Assembly (NCBI RefSeq): GCF_024267675.1 | Contig: NZ_JALDYX010000010.1 | Coordinates: 1-64,000, forward strand | Direction of reading: 5' to 3' | From: Marinobacterium sedimentorum | GTDB taxonomy: Bacteria; Pseudomonadota; Gammaproteobacteria; Pseudomonadales; Balneatricaceae | Length of the DNA: 64,000 nt | Shown: positions 54,729 through 63,911 of the stretch, piece by piece | How positions within the stretch are numbered: the first letter of the stretch is position 1 | Layout: every line of letters starts with the position of its first letter | Notes under the pieces: generated by a model | What the model saw: the letters and a program-made list of their open reading frames with translations, nothing else | Database searches by the model: none | Told to the model about the DNA's origin: nothing | Program-made: the position numbers and the translations under genes

Positions 54729-55475
54729 ATGAAAATCCTTTTGCTCAACCCCAATACCTCTGAAGTTCTCACCACCCAGCTCACGGAAGTGGCAACGCGC
54801 TATGCCGCAGTGGGGACCGAGATCGTACCTGCCACCGGAGCTTTCGGTGTGCCCTATATCGCCAACCGGGCAGAAGCCGTGATCGGCGCCAGTGCTGCGC
54901 TGGAGATTCTGGCGCAGCAGCATGGCCAGGTGGATGGCGCCATTCTGGCCGCCTTCGGTGATCCCGGGCTCGGCGCCGCGCGCGAGCTGTTCGATATTCC
55001 CATCGTGGGTCTGGCCGAGGCCGGCATGCTGACGGCCTGCATGCTGGGCAAGAAGTTCGCCATCGTGACCTTTTCCACCGCGCTGGGTGCCTGGTACCAG
55101 GAGTGTGTTGAATGGAATCAGCTGCAGGATCGCTGCTGCGCCATCCGCATGCTGGATCAGCCGTTCAAATCCATCGGTGCGGTGCGGGAGGAGAAGGAAG
55201 ACCTGCTGGCCGAACTGGCACTGGCGGCGGTAAAGGAGAATGGCGCCGATGTCATAGTGCTGGCCGGTGCGCCGCTGTCGGGCCTGGCGGATCGCATCCG
55301 TCACCGGGTGCCGGTGCCGATGATCGATTGCTGTGCCGCGGCCATCAAGCAGATTGAGGGGCTGGTCAGCCTGAACCTCAAGGCGCCGGAAACCGGGACC
55401 TATTGCCGCCCCGGCGCCAAGGATACGACGGGACTCAGCGCTGCTCTGGCGGCCCGTATCGAACACCGCAGTTGA
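54729..55475 (+). CDS. aspartate/glutamate/hydantoin racemase family protein
   Basis: A 248-residue Asp/Glu/hydantoin racemase-fold protein. MKILLLNPNTSEVLTTQLTE is the typical start of hydantoin/DCG1-type members. The first catalytic position usually found as ACFGD is here AAFGDPGLGAAREL, and the second (GCAGM) is LAGAPLSGLADR: both catalytic cysteines appear to be replaced by alanine. Other cysteines exist (DRCCAIR, IDCCAAA) but not at the canonical sites, so racemase activity is doubtful; it may act as a decarboxylase or isomerase as some relatives do. First gene of an operon with an amidase and TRAP transporter; AAAGGGGCG precedes ATG. Confidence 0.8.
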   Translation: MKILLLNPNTSEVLTTQLTEVATRYAAVGTEIVPATGAFGVPYIANRAEAVIGASAALEILAQQHGQVDGAILAAFGDPGLGAARELFDIPIVGLAEAGMLTACMLGKKFAIVTFSTALGAWYQECVEWNQLQDRCCAIRMLDQPFKSIGAVREEKEDLLAELALAAVKENGADVIVLAGAPLSGLADRIRHRVPVPMIDCCAAAIKQIEGLVSLNLKAPETGTYCRPGAKDTTGLSAALAARIEHRS

Positions 55476-55505
55476 TCACCAAGTCCCAGGATAAAGGAGC
55501 CGGCG

Positions 55506-56939
55506 ATGAGTAAATTATCCGACAGCCTGCCGATGCTGGATGCTACCAGCCTTGCGGCGACTGTGGCCAGAGGTGACGTCAGCGTGGCTGAAGTGGCTGA
55601 AGCCTTTATCGAGGCAGTGGATGCGCGTAACCCCGGGATCAATGCCCTGATTCGCTTCGATGCCGATGAGGTGCGCCGCCAGGTCGGTGAGCTGGAGGCG
55701 CTGCAGCGTTCGGGCAGGTCTGCACCGCTGCTCGGCGTACCCTTTAGCGTCAAGGATACTATCTGGGTGCAGGGGCAAAAGGCCTGCCAGGGTTCCAGGC
55801 TGTTTGCCGATTTTGTCGCCCCGCAAGATGCACTGGCGGTGCAGCGCCTGCGCCGGGCCGGCGCGCTGATCCTCGGGCACAGCAACAGTTCCGAATTTGC
55901 CTGCAAGGGCGTTACGACCAACAAGCTCTATGGCCCAACCCGTAACCCCTGGAGCCGTAACATGACCCCCGGCGGCTCGTCCGGCGGGGCGGCGGCGGCC
56001 GTGTCAGCGGGGCTCGGGCCTTTCGCGCTCTGTACCGATGGCGGTGGCTCCACGCGCCGGCCGGCATCCCATACCGGCGTCGTGGGTTTCAAGCCCTCCG
56101 CGGGCCTGATTCCCCACCCCGTGGGCTTTCAGGAACCGCTGTTTGGCAATGGCGTGATAGGCCTGATGAGTCGAAGCGTCGCCGATCTCAACCTGCTGCT
56201 GCCGGTGCTGGCGGGGGGCGATGCACAGGATCCCGATGCGCCTGAGGGGCTGCCTGCTTTTGATGCGGCTGCGGCACTCGCGCCGGTAACGGGGCTGCGC
56301 ATCGCCCTGAGCCCGCGCTTCGGGTTGGATGTGCCGGTGGAGCCGGAGGTTGCGGCGGCACTCCAGCAGGTGGCGGCGGTTTTGCGCGACGCCGGCGCCA
56401 TTGTTGAAGAACGCGATCCGGTCTGGCCACCGGGAGCAGGCGAAGTCGCCTTTGCCACCTTGCAGTTTGCCGGCCTGGCCGCGCTGTACGGCGAGCAGTG
56501 GCGCCGGAATCCCGAGCTGTTTGACGCCGATATCGGCGCCCAGATAGAGCAGGGCATGGCACTGTCCGGTGCGGCTGTGGCGGCGGCCTATTTTGAGCGG
56601 GCAGAGATTTACCACGCCATGGCGGATCTGTTTGCATCCTGCGATGCGATCCTAACGCCCACCACGCCCTGTACGGCCTGGCCCTTCACGGAGCTTGGCC
56701 CCAAGACCATAGACAACTGCGCGGTATCGCCCCGCGGCCATGCGGTCTTTACACCGATGATCAATCACAGCTTTCATGCCGCCATTTCGGTGCCCTGCGG
56801 CCTTGCCGCCAACGGCTTGCCGATGGGGGCTCAGATTATCGTGCCACGTTTTCAGGATGCCCGCGCCCTGGCGCTGGGCAGCGTAGTAGAAACGGCGTTT
56901 GGCCATGCCTTCGCCGCGCCCAAATGGCCCTTTGGCTAG
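55506..56939 (+). CDS. amidase signature (AS) family amidase
   Basis: A 477-residue amidohydrolase. The Ser-cisSer-Lys triad is present: Lys83 in PFSVKDTIW, the GGSSGG loop (Ser158/159) in MTPGGSSGGAAAAVSAG, and Ser182 in DGGGSTRRPAS. It hydrolyses an amide, releasing ammonia or an amine; the substrate is not predictable. The start codon follows AAAGGAG. It is 30 bp after the racemase-family gene, so the pair likely act on one compound, perhaps an opened hydantoin, carbamoyl or other amide imported by the TRAP system. Confidence 0.9.
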   Translation: MSKLSDSLPMLDATSLAATVARGDVSVAEVAEAFIEAVDARNPGINALIRFDADEVRRQVGELEALQRSGRSAPLLGVPFSVKDTIWVQGQKACQGSRLFADFVAPQDALAVQRLRRAGALILGHSNSSEFACKGVTTNKLYGPTRNPWSRNMTPGGSSGGAAAAVSAGLGPFALCTDGGGSTRRPASHTGVVGFKPSAGLIPHPVGFQEPLFGNGVIGLMSRSVADLNLLLPVLAGGDAQDPDAPEGLPAFDAAAALAPVTGLRIALSPRFGLDVPVEPEVAAALQQVAAVLRDAGAIVEERDPVWPPGAGEVAFATLQFAGLAALYGEQWRRNPELFDADIGAQIEQGMALSGAAVAAAYFERAEIYHAMADLFASCDAILTPTTPCTAWPFTELGPKTIDNCAVSPRGHAVFTPMINHSFHAAISVPCGLAANGLPMGAQIIVPRFQDARALALGSVVETAFGHAFAAPKWPFG

Positions 56940-56989
56940 AAAACCCGATGGCTTTTGCCATCTACACTGAACGCAACAGGAGTAACACC

Positions 56990-58012
56990 ATGAACGTAAC
57001 TCTGAAACAGCTGGGTTTGAAAAAGGTGCTGGCAGCCGCGGTCATTGCCGCCGGTGCCCTGTGCACGGCAGGCGCGGCCAGCGCCGATACCATTCGCCTG
57101 AGCACCACAGTGTCGGATTCGTCCAACTGGGTGAAGGCGGCCAACAAGTTCAAGGAACTGGTCGAGGAGCGCAGCGGCGCCAAGCACAAGGTTGAAGTCT
57201 ATGCCAACGGCACCCTGGTCAGCGGTAACGACCGCGTGGAGCTGGAAATGGCTCAGGCCGGTGCCATCGATATCATCATGAAGTCGACCCCCTGGCTGAG
57301 CCAGCTCAATCCGGATTTCGTCGTGGTATCCATGCCCTGGATCTTCCCCGATACCGATGCGGCTATGGCGGTAATGGACGGCCCGGTCGGGGACAAGCTG
57401 TCGGCCAAGCTTGAGTCCCAGGGAATTCGTGCTCTGGCCTGGGGCTCGGGTAGCTTCTTCCAGCTCTATACCAACCCGGGTCCGATCGAGACAGTGGATG
57501 ATATCAGCGGCGTGAAGATCCGCACGCCCGGGCTGGAGCTGTACCTGGATTCCTGGTCCGCCATTGGCTCGGTACCGGTTGCCATGAGCTTCGCCGAGGT
57601 GTTTACCGCATTGCAGGCCGGCGCTATTGACGGCGGCATTTCACCGATTCCGCTGATCTATTCATCGCGTTTCTATGAGGTGAGCAAGAATATTGCCATG
57701 GTCAATTATTCTTTCGAAGCCATTGGCATGCTGGCCAGCAATGTGTTCTGGAGCCGTCTGTCCGACGACGACAAGGCGCTGGTAGGGCAGGCTGCCAAGG
57801 ATGCCATGATCTATCAGCGTGAGGTTGCCGCCGGTGAAGAGGCGGATCTGGCCAAGGTGATGCAGGAGGCTGGCGTCAATATACAGACACCGTCCGCCGA
57901 GGCACTGGCTGGCTTCAAGGCCAAGGTGGCGCCGGTCTATGCAACCTTTAAAGAGAAGGTTGGCGCAGAGCTGGTGAGCGAAGTTGAGGCGCAGGTGCAG
58001 GCGCTGAATTGA
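56990..58012 (+). CDS. dctP: TRAP transporter substrate-binding protein DctP
   Basis: A 340-residue periplasmic binding protein of the DctP family. The signal peptide (MNVTLKQLGLKKVLAAAVIA then AGALCTAGAASA) is cleaved near residue 33, before DTIRLSTTVS. The DctP features are GVKIRTPGLELYLDSW, with the conserved Arg that contacts a carboxylate, and SFAEVFTALQAGAIDGG. This points to an organic-acid or carboxylate-containing ligand. ACAGGAG precedes ATG 56990; the frame extends to 56924 through the amidase 3' end. Confidence 0.92.
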   Translation: MNVTLKQLGLKKVLAAAVIAAGALCTAGAASADTIRLSTTVSDSSNWVKAANKFKELVEERSGAKHKVEVYANGTLVSGNDRVELEMAQAGAIDIIMKSTPWLSQLNPDFVVVSMPWIFPDTDAAMAVMDGPVGDKLSAKLESQGIRALAWGSGSFFQLYTNPGPIETVDDISGVKIRTPGLELYLDSWSAIGSVPVAMSFAEVFTALQAGAIDGGISPIPLIYSSRFYEVSKNIAMVNYSFEAIGMLASNVFWSRLSDDDKALVGQAAKDAMIYQREVAAGEEADLAKVMQEAGVNIQTPSAEALAGFKAKVAPVYATFKEKVGAELVSEVEAQVQALN

Positions 58013-58173
58013 TGTATTGAATTGAAGCGCTAACGGATGACGTTCACTTAAGGAGTCAGGCGCAGGCTCATCGCGGTACTGGCCGCGTTGGGTTGCCGGC
58101 GACCTGCTCCGAATGCCATCCATGCAGTTGGCGCTTTATGTCCGCATTCAATGTCCGCATTTATTGGAGACTG

Positions 58174-58686
58174 ATGATGAAATATGTCGCTGCAAAAGCC
58201 ACCAGCTGGCTCGACAGACTGGAAAAATTTACGGTCGTCACGCTCTGCGGGTCCATTGTCGTGCTGATTTTCATGGGCGTGCTGTCGCGCTTTTTCTTCC
58301 ACTATTCCATTGCCTGGTCGGAGGAGCTGGCCCGCTACATGTTTCTTCTGGGAGCGCTGTTCGGCGCCGCGGCGGCCTGCAAAACCGGCCAGCATGGCGG
58401 CATTCCGCTACTGGTGGACAAGCTGCCACCCGCGTGGCAACGCGTGACCGAAGTGATTGTCGGTATCTGCATGCTGGTGTTTATCGGTTTTCTCGCCTGG
58501 CTCAGTTACGGCACCACCATGCGCGCCCTGGCCAGCGGGCAGTCCAGCATGACCACGGGCATTCCAGTCTGGGTCATCAATTGCGGCATGTTCATGGCGT
58601 TTTCACTGGCCTTCCTTAGGACCATTCAGGGCCTGTTCCTGGGAGCCTACAGAGTCGACAAGCCGCTCGTGGATGAGCACGAATGA
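58174..58686 (+). CDS. dctQ: TRAP transporter small permease DctQ
   Basis: A 170-residue protein with four membrane segments. FMGVLSRFFFHYSIAWSEEL and ARYMFLLGALFGAAAACKTG (with the R-Y/W-SEE-A-R pattern) mark the DctQ family. TTGGAGA precedes ATG 58174 (alternatively ATG 58177). It sits between dctP (161-bp gap) and dctM. Confidence 0.9.
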   Translation: MMKYVAAKATSWLDRLEKFTVVTLCGSIVVLIFMGVLSRFFFHYSIAWSEELARYMFLLGALFGAAAACKTGQHGGIPLLVDKLPPAWQRVTEVIVGICMLVFIGFLAWLSYGTTMRALASGQSSMTTGIPVWVINCGMFMAFSLAFLRTIQGLFLGAYRVDKPLVDEHE

Positions 58687-58754
58687 CAGAGCGCCCGGCA
58701 GGCTAATCAACAGCAGGCCGATCGACAAGCCGCAGCTTACGAGTGGATTGAATC

Positions 58755-60053
58755 ATGGAATTATTAACTAACCCGGCCATTATCGGCCTGATGGTGTTCT
58801 TTGGCTTTTTGGCCCTGAACGTCCCCGTATTTGTCTCCATTGGCCTTGCCGGTCTGATGGCGTTTGTAGTGTTTGAAATCGCACCGCTGAGCGTGGTGCC
58901 CTATGTCTTTTCCGGCTCGCTGGATTCCTTCCCGCTGCTGGCGACGCCGCTGTTTATTATCGCCGGCAACCTGATTACCCGCACGGGTATCGCCATCAAG
59001 CTGGTGCGCCTGGCCGAGATGATGCTCGGGCCCTTGCCGGGTGGTCTTGCGCTGACGGTACTGGTCACAGGCGCGATGCTGGGTTCCATGTCCGGCTCCA
59101 ATATCGCCACCGTAGCGGCATTGAGCTTTCTGGTCGGACCCATGGTGGAACGTGGCTATGACCGTGGCTTTGCAGTGGCGGTGGTTGCGGCCGGCTGTAC
59201 CTTTGGGGTGGTGATTCCACCGAGCATCGGTTTTATCATCTATGGCGTTATTACGGAAACCTCGATCCCCAAATTGTTTGCTGCCGGTGTCGGGCCTGGC
59301 CTGACCATGCTGCTGATTCTGGGCGGTTATGTACTCTTTATTTCCAAGAAGCGCGGCTATAAGGGCGCGGATATCGAGGAGCGTAACCTGGCGACCTTTT
59401 TTGCTGCCTTCAAAGATGCCTTTTGGGGCCTGATGGCGCCGGTGATTATCCTCGGCGGCATCTATACCGGCATCTTTACGGCGACCGAAGCGGCGGCGGT
59501 GGCGGTGGTCTATTTGTTCCTGATTGACCGCTTCGTGTACAAGCAGATTTCCTTTGCCCAGCTGCCGGATGTGATCTTCGAGTCGGGCCGTACCATCGGT
59601 GTGATCGTGCTGCTGATTGCCACGTCCGCCGTCTATGGCTGGGTGATGCAGACACAGGGCCTGGCCACCATGCTCAACGACTACATACTGGATATCAGCG
59701 GCGGCAATGCCATTCTTATTCTGCTGTTCTTCAACCTAGTGCTGATCGTGTCCGGGGCCTTTCTGGAGCCGATTGCCGCCATGTACCTGCTGGTGCCGCT
59801 GTTCAAGCCGACCTTGCTGGCGATCGGTTTTGACCTGGTGCACTTCGGTGCGGTACTGACGGTGAACCTGTCCATGGCGCACCTGACGCCGCCCGTGGGC
59901 GTGGGGCTCTTCCTGGCCTCGCAGCTGGGCAAGGTGCCCTTCGCCACGGCGGCGCGCTATGCCATTCCGTTCGTGCTCTGCGAGGTGGTCGTGATCCTGC
60001 TGGTGACCTACGTAAAACCCATCGCCATGTTCCTGCCGTCCCTGATCGGTTAG
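58755..60053 (+). CDS. dctM: TRAP transporter large permease DctM
   Basis: A 432-residue, about 12-span permease that carries substrate and sodium. LLATPLFIIAGNLITRTGIA and GSMSGSNIATVAALSFLVG are the conserved DctM loops; TPPVGVGLFLASQLGKVPF is the C-terminal signature. Last gene of the transport set; a GC-rich hairpin follows at 60094. Confidence 0.94.
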   Translation: MELLTNPAIIGLMVFFGFLALNVPVFVSIGLAGLMAFVVFEIAPLSVVPYVFSGSLDSFPLLATPLFIIAGNLITRTGIAIKLVRLAEMMLGPLPGGLALTVLVTGAMLGSMSGSNIATVAALSFLVGPMVERGYDRGFAVAVVAAGCTFGVVIPPSIGFIIYGVITETSIPKLFAAGVGPGLTMLLILGGYVLFISKKRGYKGADIEERNLATFFAAFKDAFWGLMAPVIILGGIYTGIFTATEAAAVAVVYLFLIDRFVYKQISFAQLPDVIFESGRTIGVIVLLIATSAVYGWVMQTQGLATMLNDYILDISGGNAILILLFFNLVLIVSGAFLEPIAAMYLLVPLFKPTLLAIGFDLVHFGAVLTVNLSMAHLTPPVGVGLFLASQLGKVPFATAARYAIPFVLCEVVVILLVTYVKPIAMFLPSLIG

Positions 60054-60093
60054 CAGAACGCAATCCACGCCTGCCGCGAACGGCAGGCCACGC

Positions 60094-60124
60094 AACGCCC
60101 CCGGTGTCGGCCGGGGGCGTTCTT
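60094..60124 (+). terminator. hairpin terminator after dctM
   Basis: AACGCCCCCGG / CCGGGGGCGTT with a TGTCGG loop; followed by CTTCGTTT, so a moderate terminator. Confidence 0.6.
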
Positions 60125-60256
60125 CGTTTGGCCATAGCGCATTGCTGAACCTGAACGAAGGGTGAAATGGCCGACACTAAGCGCCGCCACGCGCCCGGTT
60201 ACGCCAGGTCGTGGCTTGAGTATACATCTCAGAATTCTTCCTCTTTGCCCGCTGGC

Positions 60257-60628
60257 TCAACGGGATGCGAAGGCGGATTTCGCCGCCGTGATGGCATTCA
60301 TGGCTGCGGGAACTCCCACATAGACCGCCACCTGCAGGACAATCTCCCCACGGGTGACGCCCGTGTTCAGCGCTGCGCGCATGTGAAACTCGAGCTGGCC
60401 CGGCGCCGTGCCCATAGCCGCGAGCATTGCGACGGTCAGCATCTCGCGGGTTTTCAGCGCCATCCCGTCGCGTGCGACCACATCGGTGAATGCGAAGCCC
60501 AGCAGGAGCTCGGTCGCCTCGCTGTGAAAGTCGTCGAGATTTGCCGCCACGCGCCCGGGGGCGCCGGCTTCGAGTCGTTCGAGCAGCGCCAGGGCCTGCA
60601 CGCGGCGATCGGAGGGGGCGGTGCTCAT
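60257..60628 (-). CDS. carboxymuconolactone decarboxylase-like protein
   Basis: A 123-residue all-helical protein of the CMD/AhpD-like superfamily (PcaC-type). The core is [20 protein letters not shown] and [21 protein letters not shown], with the conserved Arg-Glu and His. The CxxC redox pair of AhpD proteins is absent, so it is not a peroxidase partner. It overlaps the aldo-keto reductase gene by 4 bp (ATGA), so the two are co-translated. Substrate unknown. Confidence 0.83.
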   Translation of the reverse strand: MSTAPSDRRVQALALLERLEAGAPGRVAANLDDFHSEATELLLGFAFTDVVARDGMALKTREMLTVAMLAAMGTAPGQLEFHMRAALNTGVTRGEIVLQVAVYVGVPAAMNAITAAKSAFASR

Positions 60629-61608
60629 GCGTTCACCCCCTTCATGCCCTCGGCGGTGTAGCGTGCGCCCGTCACCGGCAGGCGCGCGATCGACGCTTCG
60701 AGTTGCTGCTGTTCTTCGGTGCTGAGTGTGATTTGCGTGGCGGCGGCATTCTCCTCGAGATAGTGCAGTCGCTTGGTGCCTGGGATAGGCACAATGTCGG
60801 GGCCTTTCGACAGGAGCCAGGCCAGCGAGAGCTGCGCCGGGCTGCAGCCCTTGCGCGCGGCCAGCTCGGCGATCAGGTCGGCGATCCGGCGGTTGGCACC
60901 GATGGCGTCCTGTGCGAAACGCGGCAGCCCGGCGCGGAAATCGCCATCCTCGAACTCGGCCGTAGTCTGAAACCGGCCGGTCAGGAAGCCGCGGCCCAGC
61001 GGCGAGTAGGGCACGAATCCAACACCCAGTTCGCGGCAGCTGGGCAGCACTTCGCGTTCCACGTCGCGTGACCAGAGCGAGTATTCGGTCTGTACCGCGC
61101 TTATCGGGTGTACCGCATGGGCGCGGCGCAGCGTGTCAGCGCTGACCTCGCACAGGCCGATGCGGGCGATCTTGCCAGCCTTGACCAGGCGTGCGAGTCC
61201 GTCGATCGTTTCTTCGATTGGCTGTTCGGGATTGATGCGATGGACGTAGTAGAGGTCGATTTGCTCCACACCGAGCCTGCGCAGCGACGCCTCGCAGGCC
61301 TCACGCGCGTAGCTGGCACTGTTGTTCAGGCTGCGTCTGTACTCACCGGGATTACGGACAATGCCAAATTTGGTCGCGATGCGGATCTGCGGTCTGTTGC
61401 GGGCCAGAAAGGCACCGAGCAGCTCTTCGTTGTGATGGGGGCCGTAGATATCCGCCGTGTCGAAGAAATCGATACCCAGCTCGACGGCCCGCGCCAGCAC
61501 ACGCAAGGATTCGCTGTCATCGCGAGGGCCGTAGAATTCGCTCATCCCCATGCAGCCCAATCCGAGTGCGGAGACCGAGAGGTCGGTACCCAGTGTTCGT
61601 TTTTCCAT
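60625..61608 (-). CDS. aldo-keto reductase
   Basis: A 327-residue NADPH-dependent aldo-keto reductase. [19 protein letters not shown] holds the Asp and Tyr of the tetrad, Lys follows in [10 protein letters not shown] and His in [22 protein letters not shown] and [16 protein letters not shown] are the cofactor-binding loops. It is first of a two-gene operon with a CMD-like protein, divergent from a LysR regulator. Substrate unknown. Confidence 0.92.
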   Translation of the reverse strand: MEKRTLGTDLSVSALGLGCMGMSEFYGPRDDSESLRVLARAVELGIDFFDTADIYGPHHNEELLGAFLARNRPQIRIATKFGIVRNPGEYRRSLNNSASYAREACEASLRRLGVEQIDLYYVHRINPEQPIEETIDGLARLVKAGKIARIGLCEVSADTLRRAHAVHPISAVQTEYSLWSRDVEREVLPSCRELGVGFVPYSPLGRGFLTGRFQTTAEFEDGDFRAGLPRFAQDAIGANRRIADLIAELAARKGCSPAQLSLAWLLSKGPDIVPIPGTKRLHYLEENAAATQITLSTEEQQQLEASIARLPVTGARYTAEGMKGVNA

Positions 61609-61684
61609 TTGCGCCTCCTTGAGTCATCGGAGGACAGCGTGACATACTCCGAAAATGGAAAAAATAAAGAATACTGTTAAGCCG

Positions 61685-61702
61685 ATTTCCAATATCGGAA
61701 AT
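61685..61702. promoter_or_regulatory. LysR-type operator candidate
   Basis: ATTTCC-AATATC-GGAAAT, 6-bp perfect arms; a second weaker TCC-GAAAAT-GGA copy lies at about 61648-61659. Both fall between the aldo-keto reductase and LysR genes. Confidence 0.45.
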
Positions 61703-61705
61703 AGC

Positions 61706-62596
61706 ATGCCGCGGGGAATGATCTGGGACGACACCCGTGCATTTCTTGCCGTGGCGCGCCATGGCACGCTAAGCGGCGCGGCGGTGGCGCTCAACCTTGG
61801 CATTGCAACGCTCTCGCGGCGCATCGACCGGCTGGAGGACGCCTTGAAGTTGCCGCTCTTCGTGCGCCAGCAATCTGGCTACCAGCTGACAGAGGACGGC
61901 GCCGATCTGGTCGAGAAGGCCGAAGCGATGGAAGTCGCCGCATTGGCCTTTACCTCGGGCGCAGATGCCCAAGCCAGGATTACCGGCAAGGTTCGCCTGG
62001 CCACGGCCGAGAATCTGGCGACCGGACTGATCCTTCCGGCGCTGCCTGAATTTTGTGCACAGCACCCTGAGCTGACGGTTGAAATCGTGACCGATATCTC
62101 GACCGTGAACCTGCACCGCCGCGATGCCGATCTTGCGCTGCGCATGCTTAAGCCCGAGCGGGGCAATGTCACGCTGCGTCGTCTTGGCACCCTGGGATAC
62201 GGGCTTTACGGCAGCCCCGGCTACGCGGCGCAGCGCCTGGCCAGCCTCGGTGCGGGCGATTTTGACTCTGATGCCTTCATTGGCTGGACAGAGATGCAGT
62301 CGCAGCTGCCGGCCGCGCAATGGATCGAGAGGATTCTGCGCGGGCGCCAGCCGGCACTGACCACAAGCTCACTCGCGACACAGGTGGCGGCGACCAGCGC
62401 AGGGCTCGGGCTCGCGGTACTGCCGCATTTCGTTGCCCGCGATGCCGGGCTGGTCTGCATAACGTCGGATATCGGCGTCGACCAGGCGATATACCTGGTG
62501 ATTCAGTCCGATCTGGCGCGCTCGCGCCGCATCCGTGTGCTGGCTGATTTCCTCAGCGATCTGGTGATCCGCAATAGCACACGGCTGAGCGGCTGA
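61706..62596 (+). CDS. LysR-family transcriptional regulator
   Basis: A LysR regulator of about 296 residues. The winged helix is IWDDTRAFLAVARHGTLSGA to LNLGIATLSRRIDRLEDAL, followed by a substrate-binding domain (from RITGKVRLATAE). The start at ATG 61706 is preferred over the frame's ATG 61655 because the intergenic palindrome 61685-61702 looks like its operator; ATG 61718 is also possible. It is divergent from the aldo-keto reductase/CMD operon, which it probably regulates. Confidence 0.87.
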   Translation: MPRGMIWDDTRAFLAVARHGTLSGAAVALNLGIATLSRRIDRLEDALKLPLFVRQQSGYQLTEDGADLVEKAEAMEVAALAFTSGADAQARITGKVRLATAENLATGLILPALPEFCAQHPELTVEIVTDISTVNLHRRDADLALRMLKPERGNVTLRRLGTLGYGLYGSPGYAAQRLASLGAGDFDSDAFIGWTEMQSQLPAAQWIERILRGRQPALTTSSLATQVAATSAGLGLAVLPHFVARDAGLVCITSDIGVDQAIYLVIQSDLARSRRIRVLADFLSDLVIRNSTRLSG

Positions 62597-62702
62597 GGCC
62601 CGGGCTGGGTGCCCGTTACGGCGGCTTCTTCGTAACAGCCGTGCCGCCCGGGGCGAGCGTCAGCGAGGCTGTTAGATGATGTCTGAGATCCGCCGTGCGC
62701 CG

Positions 62703-63392
62703 TCAGGCCTGAGCAATTTTTTGGTGTTGCATCATGTCGAGAATGGTGTCGCCAGTCTTGATGACATGATCGAACAGAATGCGACCGGCCTGCTTGCCGT
62801 CCCGGGCCAGCAGGGCCTGCACCAGGGCGTTGTGTTCCTGTACCGATTCATCCCAGTGGGCATCGGACAGGGTCGAGGAGTAGCGCCCGCGGCGGGTGCG
62901 GCCGCTCAACAGGCTGTGCACCCGCTTGAGCTGGCGGTTGCCGGACAGGTCAATCACCCGCTGGTGCACCTGCAGGTTGAGCGCGAAATAGGCGCGTGGG
63001 TCGCGGGCGCGGTACTGGGTTTCCATCTCGTCGTTGAGTGCGCGAAACGCCTCCAGCTCCTCATCGCTGGCGCGCTGGGCGGCCAGTTCCGCCGCCAGGC
63101 GCTCCAGTCCGCTGAGAACATCGAAGAGTTCGCCAAGGTCAGCTTCGCTCATCGCCGTTACGCGGGCGCCCTTGTGGGGTTCGATGCTGATCAGGCCTTC
63201 GCTCTGCAACACTTTGAGCGCCTCGCGCAGCGGTGTGCGGGAAATATCCAGCAGGGCGCAGAGTTCCACCTCATCCACCCGGCTGCCTTCAGCCAGGGTT
63301 TCCTCGGTGATCATGGTCCGCAGATGTTCGGCAACATCCTCGTGTAGCAGGCGCCGCCGGACGCTGTGTGTGAGCCGGACGCTTTGATTCAT
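62703..63392 (-). CDS. GntR-family regulator with FCD domain (2)
   Basis: A 229-residue GntR/FCD protein. The winged helix is LHEDVAEHLRTMITEETLAE to ISRTPLREALKVLQSEGLI; the FCD domain contains ALNLQVHQRVIDLSGN and VQEHNALVQALLARDGKQA, with the metal-site His residues. It starts at ATG 63392 with AGAGGA upstream. Its promoter (TTGACC-17-TAGAAT) overlaps the AATT-N3-AATT palindrome at 63551-63563, a motif shared with the racemase operon, so it likely represses itself and that operon. Confidence 0.87.
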   Translation of the reverse strand: MNQSVRLTHSVRRRLLHEDVAEHLRTMITEETLAEGSRVDEVELCALLDISRTPLREALKVLQSEGLISIEPHKGARVTAMSEADLGELFDVLSGLERLAAELAAQRASDEELEAFRALNDEMETQYRARDPRAYFALNLQVHQRVIDLSGNRQLKRVHSLLSGRTRRGRYSSTLSDAHWDESVQEHNALVQALLARDGKQAGRILFDHVIKTGDTILDMMQHQKIAQA

Positions 63393-63550
63393 GCCTATCT
63401 TCCTCTGTTCTGTGACGCAGGGCCCGGCCGCGGTCAAAGGCGGCAAAGCGCCTGAAAGCGGGCTCTTTCGGTGCCTGTCAGTATGCTCATCGGCTTGCCG
63501 GCGGCGAAAATCAGTTTTTGCGTCGGCTCGAAATCATGGCTAGCAATATT

Positions 63551-63563
63551 TAATTCATAATTA
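63551..63563. promoter_or_regulatory. operator candidate of the GntR gene
   Basis: TAATTCATAATTA: perfect arms TAATT / AATTA around CAT. It lies just downstream of the -10 box, at the expected transcription start. Confidence 0.55.
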
Positions 63564-63568
63564 TGTTT

Positions 63569-63597
63569 ATTCTAGTGTTGCCTTAGGGGCAGGTCAA
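63569..63597 (-). promoter_or_regulatory. promoter of the second GntR gene
   Basis: On the minus strand TTGACC (63597-63592), a 17-bp spacer, TAGAAT (63574-63569). Confidence 0.65.
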
Positions 63598-63682
63598 TCT
63601 GTCTGTGCCTCAATGGGGTGCGTTCTCTGCTTTCATGATTTTAAGTTTTTAAAAACAATAGCTTGCGAACAACAAATACACT

Positions 63683-63708
63683 AAAAATATTGAATTATTA
63701 ATTCTTTC
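63683..63708. promoter_or_regulatory. second operator-like site
   Basis: AAAAATATTGAATTAT then TAATTC: GAATT-ATT-AATTC is a perfect palindrome, and the first 16 nt equal those at 54663-54678. Confidence 0.5.
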
Positions 63709-63911
63709 TAGTCTTTTTGGGTCTTCTTAAGCCCCGTTCTGGTGCGGTCTATGGGCTTGGAAGTAAGGATAACGGGGCAGGGGGCTCACGCAGATGCCGC
63801 GGGTGATGTGGCTGAAAAGTGCTGCCCGGGAGGCGCGCTGCGCAGGCAAAAGAGAGACAGCGCAAAAGGTCATGGTGGCTTGTCATCTCTGAATTGCTGG
63901 TGTATATATTG

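Noticed and set aside
61655..61705. Extended LysR N-terminus from ATG 61655
   Set aside because: It would include the operator-like palindrome and adds residues not found in LysR proteins; not excluded, but less likely than 61706.
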